NCBI GenBank assembly: GCA_902761535.1 | Contig: CACWKS010000007.1 | Span: 1 to 53,194 of the forward strand | From: an uncultured Pseudomonadota bacterium | GTDB taxonomy: Bacteria > Pseudomonadota > Alphaproteobacteria > RF32 > CAG-239 | DNA length: 53,194 nt | Direction of reading: 5' to 3' | Shown: positions 43,425 to 51,317 of the stretch, one piece after another | Layout of the letters: each line of letters starts with the position of its first letter | Position numbering within the stretch: the stretch's first letter is position 1 | Translations under genes and position numbers: made by a program | Notes under the pieces: model-generated | Databases searched by the model: none | Told to the model about the DNA's origin: nothing | The model's input: the letters and a program-made list of their open reading frames with translations, nothing else

Positions 43425-44543
43425 ATGAGAACAGATATGAACGAATATATGATTAATCGGCAAGATATTGAAAATCTTCGTAAAAAGCCTGATATTGCAA
43501 ACAAATCAAATGTTGCGCTCAAGGTAGGTACTTATTATGCCTCATCGCAAATTACTTCCGAACAACGTATATTAGCCGAAACCATATTTCGCTTATTAAT
43601 CAAAGATACTGAAATAAAAGTCCGACAAGTTCTGGTCAACACGCTAAAAAATGCTAAAAATCTTCCTTCTGATATTATTAACGCGATTCTCAAAGATATT
43701 GACACCGTAGCAATACCATTTATTCAATATTCGGTTGCTCTTACTGATGATGATTTACTGAATATTCTTGAAGTCACGAATATTTCCCGTCAAATTGCTG
43801 TCGCTAAAAGACCAAACTTAAGCTCTGCCGTGGCTGATGCCATAGCTGAAAAATGCTCATCAGCGGTTATTGAACACCTTCTTACCAACAACACAGCTAA
43901 CATTACATCTCCATCTTTTGAAAAGATAATTAATAAGTATCCTTCTAACGAAATATTGCAAAAAGGTATTATATACCGCAATAATCTTCCTTTTGATGTA
44001 ATTGAAAAAATCATATCACATATCTCTTACAAACTCAAAACATATCTGGTTCTCAATCATGATTTACCCCAAGATTTCGCGATTGATTTAATCAATGAAA
44101 TCAAAGAAAAGCTAACTTTAAAAATATCCGAAGACTATTCTCAAGATGAACAAATCCACGACTTTGTAAAACATCTACATCGTGCCGGACGTCTAACTCA
44201 CAGCTTGGTTGTTCGTTCGATTTGTTCGGGCGATTTAATGTTTTTTGAACATGCACTGAGTTGTTTATCAGATATTCCGGTATCCAATATCCGCAAAACC
44301 CTGTTTAACTCTTCGGCCGATTTTGAAATTCGTAACCTTTTGCGTAAGGCTTTATTGCCTAAAAGCGTATTTACAACTATTTTCAGCGCACTTAAAGTTA
44401 TCAGCAATATTCGATTTGACTGCGATCAATTCAGCAGCAAGCCTTATTATAAAAAAATTATTGAGCGAATTTTAAGTTATGCCCCCAACACCGAAGAATT
44501 AAGTAACGATGACCTAAACTATTTATTATCTAAAATAAGCTAA
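43425..44543 (+). CDS. DUF2336 family helical repeat protein
   Basis: A 373-residue all-helical protein resembling DUF2336, an alphaproteobacterial family with HEAT-like repeats. Repeat-like segments such as RQIAVAKRPNLSSAVADAIAEKC and later EILQKGIIYRNNLPFDVIEKI are visible. There is no signal or membrane segment. Some DUF2336 proteins lie beside signalling genes, which fits here: an HD-GYP gene follows after 12 bases. I choose ATG 43425 (GGGA upstream). ATG 43437 is also possible. Confidence 0.75.
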   Translation: MRTDMNEYMINRQDIENLRKKPDIANKSNVALKVGTYYASSQITSEQRILAETIFRLLIKDTEIKVRQVLVNTLKNAKNLPSDIINAILKDIDTVAIPFIQYSVALTDDDLLNILEVTNISRQIAVAKRPNLSSAVADAIAEKCSSAVIEHLLTNNTANITSPSFEKIINKYPSNEILQKGIIYRNNLPFDVIEKIISHISYKLKTYLVLNHDLPQDFAIDLINEIKEKLTLKISEDYSQDEQIHDFVKHLHRAGRLTHSLVVRSICSGDLMFFEHALSCLSDIPVSNIRKTLFNSSADFEIRNLLRKALLPKSVFTTIFSALKVISNIRFDCDQFSSKPYYKKIIERILSYAPNTEELSNDDLNYLLSKIS

Positions 44544-44555
44544 ACGAGATAAACA

Positions 44556-46235
44556 GTGCCTACTTCACTTGAAAACATTAACGATACAATATTTGACTTA
44601 CTTGAAACATCTGAAATAGATGATTTAAGCTCTCGTATTAACCGAAATCTTCAGATTCTGGCACAAATTTCTTTATCTGATATGGTTTTATTTTTTTCAA
44701 TTTCATCAGATAATTTTATGAATTTTGAACAAGGTTACATTAACATTCCCGATCGTCCTTCACCAAACATAATTTTTTCTAATATCTTTCCTCCTGTATT
44801 TCTTCCAGAAATTCGCAATAAAGAAATTAAAACTCCTGCCGAAATTTGCGCTGTCAACAACGAATTATTTAATACATCTAATCTATACAAGGATAAATCA
44901 ATTGATGTTACTCCTTATAAATCATTAGATGAAGAATTAAATTATTTTACAGTATCTTTACTGGCCTTTCCGATATATAGCAGCAAAAAAAGCTTGCTAG
45001 GAGTAATTCAACTTATCAACCCACGCAACTCTACCGGTAAAATCATCGGTTTTACTAAAGATATAATAAAAAAGCTCAACTCCGCAAGCAAACTTTTAGC
45101 AATTCAAATTGAACTTGAACACCAAACTAATTCATATAATCGTTTATTGGAATCATTTATAGAAGTAATTGCTAAAGCTATTGATAATAAATCTCCTTAT
45201 ACGGGAGAACACTGCCAAAAAGTTCCTGTTATAACCAGAATGCTGGCCTCTGCTGCTATTGCAGCCACTTCTGGGCCTTTTAAAAATTTTGAAATGTCCG
45301 AAAATGAATTGTATTCTTTACATATAGCTTCGCTCTTGCACGATTGCGGAAAAATAACCACTCCTGACTATATTGTCGATAAATCCACCAAATTAGAAAC
45401 CCCCTATAACCGCATTCATGAAATTCGCGATCGTTTTGAAATATTACGTCGCGATGCTCATATCGAATATTTGCAAAAACGCCTTAACAATGTTGATACC
45501 AAAGAAAATCTCCAGGCCGAATTTGTTGAAAAAGTAAAAAAATTAACCGACGACTATAATTTCATCGGAAAATGCAATATCGGTGATTATCCCTTAACCG
45601 ACAATGATCTAACACGCTTAGACGAGATTGCAAAAAGCACTTTTTTACGGTATTTCAGCCGTATGGTAGGATTATCATGGAACGAAAAGAAAGCCATTTC
45701 TGACAGCAAACTTTACGATTCGCCGCAAGAAGAACATCTTTTGGAAGATAGGCCGGAACAACTTAAATTCTTATATAATCAAGGTGAATTAACTAATTTA
45801 AAAATCAGAACGGGTACTATTAATTCCGAGGAAAGAAACAAAATTAATGATCATATATCAACAACCATAGATATGCTTAAAGATTTATCTTTTCCACCCG
45901 AACTGTCAAATATCATTGAATATGCTGGAGCACATCACGAACATATTGACGGAAGCGGCTATCCTAATGGTTTAACCGGAGATCAAATTTCGATTCCTGC
46001 TAAAATTATGGCAATTGCTGATGTCTATGAAGCCCTTACCGCTCGTGATCGTCCTTATAAAACTCCTAAAAAACTTTCCCAGGTTTTAAGCATTATGCGC
46101 GATATGAAAAATACCGGCCACCTTGACCCGGATTTATTTGACCTGTTCATCACCAGCGGTGTTTATATGGAGTATGCTAAAGAATATGTCGCCAAAGATC
46201 AATTAGACGATATTAACCCTGAAGAATATTTATAA
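44556..46235 (+). CDS. GAF and HD-GYP domain protein, probable c-di-GMP phosphodiesterase
   Basis: A 559-residue cytoplasmic signalling protein. Residues 1-185 resemble a GAF sensor domain (LLAFPIYSSKKSLLGVIQLINP). The HD-GYP domain starts near 200 with VIAKAIDNKSPYTGEHC. The metal-binding HD is at 262-263 in LLHDCGKITTP, and HHEHIDGSGYP (460-470) supplies the GYP motif. An insertion of about 130 residues separates these halves. It probably hydrolyses cyclic di-GMP. The start codon is GTG with a weak site. It is paired with the DUF2336 gene. Repeat element B begins at its stop codon. Confidence 0.9.
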   Translation: MPTSLENINDTIFDLLETSEIDDLSSRINRNLQILAQISLSDMVLFFSISSDNFMNFEQGYINIPDRPSPNIIFSNIFPPVFLPEIRNKEIKTPAEICAVNNELFNTSNLYKDKSIDVTPYKSLDEELNYFTVSLLAFPIYSSKKSLLGVIQLINPRNSTGKIIGFTKDIIKKLNSASKLLAIQIELEHQTNSYNRLLESFIEVIAKAIDNKSPYTGEHCQKVPVITRMLASAAIAATSGPFKNFEMSENELYSLHIASLLHDCGKITTPDYIVDKSTKLETPYNRIHEIRDRFEILRRDAHIEYLQKRLNNVDTKENLQAEFVEKVKKLTDDYNFIGKCNIGDYPLTDNDLTRLDEIAKSTFLRYFSRMVGLSWNEKKAISDSKLYDSPQEEHLLEDRPEQLKFLYNQGELTNLKIRTGTINSEERNKINDHISTTIDMLKDLSFPPELSNIIEYAGAHHEHIDGSGYPNGLTGDQISIPAKIMAIADVYEALTARDRPYKTPKKLSQVLSIMRDMKNTGHLDPDLFDLFITSGVYMEYAKEYVAKDQLDDINPEEYL

Positions 46236-46280
46236 AACAGCGAAGTGCGCGTACTTGAACGTACGTAATCGAGCTGTTTT
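46234..46280. repeat. structured repeat element, copy B, also a terminator
   Basis: The outer stem AAAACAGC / GCTGTTTT encloses an inner hairpin CGTAC/GTACG. It aligns with 36620-36668 with two short gaps. It starts at the HD-GYP stop codon and is followed by eight T, so it probably terminates that transcript. Confidence 0.78.
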
Positions 46281-46316
46281 TTTTATTTCTGTATTAGATG
46301 ACCATTATACGAGTTT

Positions 46317-48593
46317 TTAAATAACTTCACGACGACCGACATGATCCGCCGGCGTTACTATACCCTCTTGTTCCATGCGATCAATAATTGAGGCCGCACG
46401 ATTATATCCTATCCGCAAACGCCTCTGTACATAACTTATCGAAGCCTTTTTATCACTCTGTACAATCTGAACTGCCTGACGATACAAATCTTCGTCACTT
46501 CCACTGCCAAAATCGGTACTATCAAAAACTGTCCCACCTTTACCATTAGTCTCTAATTCTCCTTGAGTAACTTCCTCCACATATTCAGGCTGACGCTGTG
46601 CTTTAATAAACTCAACGATTTTTTCTACTTCAGAATCATCAACAAACGGTGCATGCACGCGCAAAGGTCTTTGTCCAGTCGGCATATAAAGCATATCACC
46701 TTTGCCCAACAATTGCTCAGCACCTTGCTCTCCTAAAATAGTCCTGCTGTCAATTTTTGATGTAACTTGATAACTGATACGAGTCGGAAAATTAGCTTTA
46801 ATAGTACCGGTAATAACATCAACTGATGGCCTTTGGGTTGACATAATCAAGTGAATTCCTGCAGCACGCGCCATTTGTGCCAATCGTTGAATTGCAGCTT
46901 CAACTTCTTTACCCGCAACCAACATCAAATCAGCCATCTCATCGACCACAATTACTATATAGGGCATCGGAGTCAAATCAAATTCTTGTTCTTCAAAAAC
47001 AGGCTTACCTGTTTCGGCATCAAAACCTGTCTGCACAGTGCGTGACAATTTTTCACCTTTCTCGCGCAACTCTTCCAATTTTTGGTTATAACCGGTAATA
47101 TTACGCACATTAAGTTGCGCCATCGCTCGATAACGCTCTTCCATTTCCTTAACTGCCCACTTTAAACCTATCACAGCTTTAGCCGGATCAGTAATTACCG
47201 GTGTTAACAAATGAGGAATTCCGTTATACATTGTAAATTCCAACATCTTCGGATCAATCATTATCAGCTTACACTCTTCCGGTGTCATTTTATAAAGTAA
47301 CGATATAATCATCGAGTTAACCCCGACTGATTTACCGGAACCCGTTGTTCCGGCAACCAACAAATGCGGCATTTTGGCCAAATCAGCATAAGTATTTTTG
47401 CCACTGATGTCTTTGCCCAAACTTATGGTTAAATCTGCTTTTGAATTTTTAAAATCATCAGCATCTAATAAATCATGCAAATATACTGTTTCACGTTTAG
47501 GATTTGGCATTTCTATACCGATGGTATTAGATCCGGGCACTACTGCGATTCGCACCGAAACAGCACTCATGGATCTGGCTATATCATCAGACAAACCTAT
47601 AACTCGAGCTGTTTTAGTTCCCGGAGCCGGCTCTAATTCATATAGCGTAACTACCGGACCTGAACTTATTCGCACAATTTTTCCTATAACACCGAACTCT
47701 TTAAGCACTTCTTCCAGTTTTACGGCTATTTTTTCTAATTCTTTTTGGCTTACCTGTTGAACGATTTTATTTTTCCCTTTATTTAATAATTCAACACTGG
47801 GAAAAACATATCCAACTGAAGTTTTTTTCGGTTTCATTACTCTAACAGTTTCTGTCTTACCGTTCACATTTGGGTCCTTAACTTCATCAACTACGCTAAA
47901 TTTAGGCTCTTGACGACTTTTAATTGTTTTGCTTTTTTTATCCTTGTGCCTATTATGCAATCCTTTAGCCGTATGACAAACTTTTTTACTCTTACTGCAA
48001 AGCCAAACTATCCCCGACCACAATGCTAAAACTATCCGCTTAAACAATCTCCACCAACTGCCGAAAGTTATACCGCACGCAAAATTAAAGGATATAAAAG
48101 CCAATAAAACTCCCGTAGAATCTAACACATACATATTATATGGAAAATTAAAATTACGTTCTGCCAAACTGGAAATTTCTTTAGCTAACAGCCTTCCTAT
48201 ATTTCCTCCCAACTCAAAACCATCAATTTTTCCGACTATTAAACTGGCTAATACTGCCGCGCAAACCAAACCTATCAACCAGGCTGCAACCCGCCACCAA
48301 AATTTAATTACTGTTTTATAACGAATTATTTCATATCCCCAAATCATCATAGGCAATAAAAATATAGGTAAAGCCACCCCCCACCAACTTAAAATCAAAT
48401 CAGCCGCAACAGCTCCTTTGGCACCTAAAAAATTTTTAACATCACGCGACGAAGCAACATTATAGCCTGAATCATCTCTGTTATATCCCATACAAGCAAC
48501 CAACAACCAAATTATTGCCAATATCAGCACCGCTCCGCCTAACATAACAGCAGCTTTAATTATTAACGATTTACCTTTTTTGTGCTTTGCCAT
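46317..48593 (-). CDS. ftsK: DNA translocase FtsK
   Basis: A 758-residue septal DNA pump that clears chromosome dimers at division. Four to five membrane helices occupy the N-terminal about 190 residues, followed by a short basic linker. The motor has Walker A GTTGSGKS, Walker B VIVVDEMADLM and the MSTQRPSVDVITGTIKANFP segment. The C-terminal gamma winged-helix ends ISYVQRRLRIGYNRAASIIDRME and reads orienting sequences. ATG 48593 has AAGGGA upstream. The ATG at 48617 would leave only a few leader bases after the TATAAT at 48634-48629. Confidence 0.96.
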   Translation of the reverse strand: MAKHKKGKSLIIKAAVMLGGAVLILAIIWLLVACMGYNRDDSGYNVASSRDVKNFLGAKGAVAADLILSWWGVALPIFLLPMMIWGYEIIRYKTVIKFWWRVAAWLIGLVCAAVLASLIVGKIDGFELGGNIGRLLAKEISSLAERNFNFPYNMYVLDSTGVLLAFISFNFACGITFGSWWRLFKRIVLALWSGIVWLCSKSKKVCHTAKGLHNRHKDKKSKTIKSRQEPKFSVVDEVKDPNVNGKTETVRVMKPKKTSVGYVFPSVELLNKGKNKIVQQVSQKELEKIAVKLEEVLKEFGVIGKIVRISSGPVVTLYELEPAPGTKTARVIGLSDDIARSMSAVSVRIAVVPGSNTIGIEMPNPKRETVYLHDLLDADDFKNSKADLTISLGKDISGKNTYADLAKMPHLLVAGTTGSGKSVGVNSMIISLLYKMTPEECKLIMIDPKMLEFTMYNGIPHLLTPVITDPAKAVIGLKWAVKEMEERYRAMAQLNVRNITGYNQKLEELREKGEKLSRTVQTGFDAETGKPVFEEQEFDLTPMPYIVIVVDEMADLMLVAGKEVEAAIQRLAQMARAAGIHLIMSTQRPSVDVITGTIKANFPTRISYQVTSKIDSRTILGEQGAEQLLGKGDMLYMPTGQRPLRVHAPFVDDSEVEKIVEFIKAQRQPEYVEEVTQGELETNGKGGTVFDSTDFGSGSDEDLYRQAVQIVQSDKKASISYVQRRLRIGYNRAASIIDRMEQEGIVTPADHVGRREVI

Positions 48594-48628
48594 ATTATAT
48601 ATTCCCTTATCTGACATTTTTCCTGCGT

Positions 48629-48634
48629 ATTATA
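48629..48634 (-). promoter_or_regulatory. -10 box of ftsK
   Basis: Perfect TATAAT on the minus strand, 36 bases upstream of ATG 48593. I find no good -35. Confidence 0.4.
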
Positions 48635-48754
48635 ACCGCAACTTCTCTAACAATCTGTTAATGTTTTTTAATTTTATAACATCAGTAAACAGCTTGACTT
48701 TAGCCGCTAATTGCCTCAATCTGAAAGACAATAAACAATCTTAAGGAGTTTAAA

Positions 48755-49492
48755 ATGTTCAGACTTGATGGAAAAGTAGCCTTGATTACCGGTGCTTCCG
48801 GTGGTTTAGGTGATAAAATTGCCCGCACCCTGTATGCTCAAGGTGCTAAACTTGCCTTAACCGATGTCCGTCCTGAAGGTATGGAAAAATTAAAGGCTGA
48901 TTTAGGTGAAAATGTTGAAACTTTTCAAGCCAATTTATCTGATGCCGAAGCTATCAAAACTCTTGTTTCCGAAGTTGAAAGCAAATTTGGTCAAATTGAT
49001 ATCCTTGTAAATAATGCCGGCTTAACTCGTGATAATTTGTTTATGCGTATGAGTGATGAAGAATGGCAACTGGTTTTAGATGTCAATCTTTCGGCCGGTT
49101 TTAAATTAGCCCGCAGCGTCATCCGTGGCATGATGAAACGTCGCACCGGTCGCATTATCGGTATTGCCTCGGTTGTAGGAGTTATGGGCAACGCCGGTCA
49201 GGCTAACTATGCTGCCTCCAAAGGCGGAATGATTGCCATGAACAAATGCTTGGCTCAAGAAGTTGCTTCTCGAAACATTACCGTAAATTCAATTGCTCCG
49301 GGCTTCATCCGTACTCCGATGACTGACGGATTACCTGAAGACATTAAAGCCAATCTTTTGGCACGTATCCCTGAAGGCAAACTTGGCGAAGCTCAGGATA
49401 TTGCCAACGTTGTCGCATTTTTATCTTCTGATGAAGCACAATATATCACCGGCCAAACCATTAACGTCAACGGCGGTATGGCAATGATATAA
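48755..49492 (+). CDS. fabG: 3-oxoacyl-ACP reductase
   Basis: Short-chain dehydrogenase, 245 residues, carrying out the first reduction of the fatty-acid elongation cycle with NADPH. The cofactor loop is TGASGGLG (12-19), NNAG lies at 86-89, and the catalytic S139, Y152 and K156 are all present. The end YITGQTINVNGGMAMI is typical of FabG. AAGGAG precedes the ATG. A weak promoter, TTGACT (48694-48699) with 17-base spacing, may drive it. No acpP or fabF follows, unlike the usual fab cluster. Confidence 0.94.
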   Translation: MFRLDGKVALITGASGGLGDKIARTLYAQGAKLALTDVRPEGMEKLKADLGENVETFQANLSDAEAIKTLVSEVESKFGQIDILVNNAGLTRDNLFMRMSDEEWQLVLDVNLSAGFKLARSVIRGMMKRRTGRIIGIASVVGVMGNAGQANYAASKGGMIAMNKCLAQEVASRNITVNSIAPGFIRTPMTDGLPEDIKANLLARIPEGKLGEAQDIANVVAFLSSDEAQYITGQTINVNGGMAMI

Positions 49493-49504
49493 AAATTGCA
49501 AATT

Positions 49505-49535
49505 AAAAAGGGAGCTTTAAATAAGCTCCTTTTTT
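49505..49535. terminator. bidirectional terminator, fabG and rbfA
   Basis: AAAAAGGGAGCTT / AAGCTCCTTTTTT with a four- to six-base loop between converging genes. Confidence 0.88.
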
Positions 49536-49536
49536 A

Positions 49537-49914
49537 TTATTTCAAATCTTGTGCCACATGCGGATGATGTAACAATTTTTCGATTTTATCTACTTCCTCA
49601 AAACTTTTGTCCACTCTGAAATTTATCTCAGGCACAAAACGCAATGAAGTCTTAACTCCGATTTGTTTTCTGAAGAAATTTGCCGCTAATTGCAATCCGC
49701 CTAACACTTCTTGCAAATGTTCTCCGTTAGAAGTAATAAACCAAACCGTACAATATTTCAAATCCGGCGATACTGTAACCTTGGTTACGGTAACCAAAGT
49801 ATCAATTCCTTCCAAATTATGAACTTCGCCCCGATCAATAAACTGCGTAATAACTTTTCTAATCTCTTGTGCAACTCTCAGTTGCCTTTGTGACATTTCC
49901 TTTTCGGACATCAT
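49537..49914 (-). CDS. rbfA: 30S ribosome-binding factor RbfA
   Basis: A 125-residue KH-like protein that binds the 5' domain of 16S rRNA in late 30S assembly. The sequence SQRQLRVAQEIRKVITQFI, then VTVTKVTVSPDLKYCTVWF and the late RFVPEINFRVDKSFEE are diagnostic. ATG 49914 follows AAGGAG at five bases, and a TTG at 49929 is unsupported. rbfA is usually just upstream of truB on the same strand. Here it is divergent from truB. Confidence 0.95.
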   Translation of the reverse strand: MMSEKEMSQRQLRVAQEIRKVITQFIDRGEVHNLEGIDTLVTVTKVTVSPDLKYCTVWFITSNGEHLQEVLGGLQLAANFFRKQIGVKTSLRFVPEINFRVDKSFEEVDKIEKLLHHPHVAQDLK

Positions 49915-49940
49915 ATTTTCTCCTTGCAAAACTTATCGCT

Positions 49941-49969
49941 ATTATACTAATATTAAGAAACTTAAGCAA
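49941..49969 (-). promoter_or_regulatory. rbfA promoter
   Basis: Minus strand TTGCTT (49969-49964), a 17-base spacer, perfect TATAAT (49946-49941), about 27 bases before the ATG. Confidence 0.68.
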
Positions 49970-49998
49970 GTATTTTAGTAACATTATAAGATTACAAA

Positions 49999-50901
49999 AT
50001 GAAACACTCTAAAGGCGAAAAAATCAATGGTTGGCTTATCATCGACAAACCCGTCGGAATGGGCTCAACTTCAGTTGTCAATCAAACCCGTCACTTACTC
50101 AACGCTCAAAAAAACGGTCATACCGGCACATTGGATCCTTTTGCCTCCGGTGTTTTACCGATAGCCTTCGGCGAAGCTACCAAATTAATTCCTTTTGTTA
50201 CCGACGGACCAAAAGAATATGAATTCACCCTCAAATTCGGTTCAACTACTGACACCCTTGATCATACCGGACAAATAACCGTTTCCGGCGGCACAATTCC
50301 GTCACGCGAACAGATTTTAGCGATTCTCCCTTCGTTTATCGGGCAAATCACTCAAATTCCTCCCGCTTATTCTGCCATCAAAATCAATGGTCAACGCGCT
50401 TATGACTTAGCCCGCAAAGGTGAAGAAGTTACCATTTCTGAACGTCAAATCACCATTCATAATTTACAACTCTTGGAAATATTACCCGATTCGCAAGCTC
50501 GCTTTCTCGTATTCTGCTCCAAAGGAACCTATGTACGCACACTCGGTGCTGATATTGCCGCAAAACTTGGCACTTACGGACATTTAACCGCTTTACGCCG
50601 CACTAAATGTGCTAATTTTAGCCTTGCTGATACGATTTTACTGGATAATTTAAAAAATTTAGATTATAGTTCTCGTCAACAGTTGTTACTTCCTTTGCTG
50701 ACATCACTGTGCGACATCACGGTTATTGCCATATCAAAGGAAGATGCCGACCGCTTGCAAAAAGGGCAAAAACTTTCTGCCAAATCTTATTCGATTGAAC
50801 ATCAAACTGGCGAAATGATAGCCTCTTGCAACGGCTCTCCGATAGCAATTGTTCGAGTTGAGGAAAAATCAATTTCCCCGATTCGTGTTTTTAACTTATA
50901 A
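49999..50901 (+). CDS. truB: tRNA pseudouridine-55 synthase
   Basis: Makes pseudouridine 55 in the T loop of tRNAs. It is 300 residues long. The catalytic aspartate D46 lies in GHTGTLDPFASGVLPIAFGE, with WLIIDKPVGMGST near the start and the later PPAYSAIKINGQRAYDLAR and GTYVRTLGADIA. A degenerate PUA-like end is likely. It starts the truB-rpsO-pnp run, with rpsO 20 bases downstream. Confidence 0.96.
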   Translation: MKHSKGEKINGWLIIDKPVGMGSTSVVNQTRHLLNAQKNGHTGTLDPFASGVLPIAFGEATKLIPFVTDGPKEYEFTLKFGSTTDTLDHTGQITVSGGTIPSREQILAILPSFIGQITQIPPAYSAIKINGQRAYDLARKGEEVTISERQITIHNLQLLEILPDSQARFLVFCSKGTYVRTLGADIAAKLGTYGHLTALRRTKCANFSLADTILLDNLKNLDYSSRQQLLLPLLTSLCDITVIAISKEDADRLQKGQKLSAKSYSIEHQTGEMIASCNGSPIAIVRVEEKSISPIRVFNL

Positions 50902-50921
50902 CCAAAAAAAGGAAATATACG

Positions 50922-51191
50922 ATGTCGTTATCAAATGAAGATAAACAAAAGTTGATTAAAACTTATGCGCTCAATCCCAAAGATACCGGTTCTCCGGAAG
51001 TTCAGATTGCCATTTGGACCATTGAAATCAATAACTTGATTGAACATTTCAAGGTTCACGCCAAAGACAATCACTCTCGTTTGGGTTTGATGAAAAAAGT
51101 TGCTCGTCGCCGTCATATGCTTGACTATTTGAAGAAGACTGACGAGAACAGATATCAAGATATTATCTCTAAATTAAACATTAGACGATAA
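50922..51191 (+). CDS. rpsO: 30S ribosomal protein S15
   Basis: An 89-residue 16S rRNA-binding protein. HAKDNHSRLGLMKKVARRRH and the LDYLKKTDENRY ending are diagnostic. The N-terminal DTGSPEVQIA is normal. AAGGAAA lies upstream. The truB-rpsO-pnp order is the widespread bacterial one. Confidence 0.97.
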   Translation: MSLSNEDKQKLIKTYALNPKDTGSPEVQIAIWTIEINNLIEHFKVHAKDNHSRLGLMKKVARRRHMLDYLKKTDENRYQDIISKLNIRR

Positions 51192-51209
51192 TTCGGTTTT
51201 GAACAGATT

Positions 51210-51245
51210 TTGCGGAGCTTATCCAACATTCCTTAAGCTCCGCAA
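51210..51245 (+). promoter_or_regulatory. long hairpin between rpsO and pnp
   Basis: Twelve-base perfect stem TTGCGGAGCTTA / TAAGCTCCGCAA with a 12-base loop. No T-run follows, so it is not a simple terminator. In E. coli the pnp leader has a stem cut by RNase III and used for autoregulation, and this hairpin sits in the same place. A smaller CCTGC/GCAGG hairpin follows at about 51267-51281. Confidence 0.6.
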
Positions 51246-51317
51246 CTCTTATCAAAGCCAAAAAATCCTGCATGGGGCAGGTAGAGGTTTATAAAAAAAA
51301 TGAAAGGTATATAAAAT

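Noticed and set aside
46317..48593. FtsK as a conjugative or plasmid translocase
   Set aside because: The N-terminal helices and the C-terminal gamma domain match chromosomal FtsK, and the neighbours are housekeeping genes.
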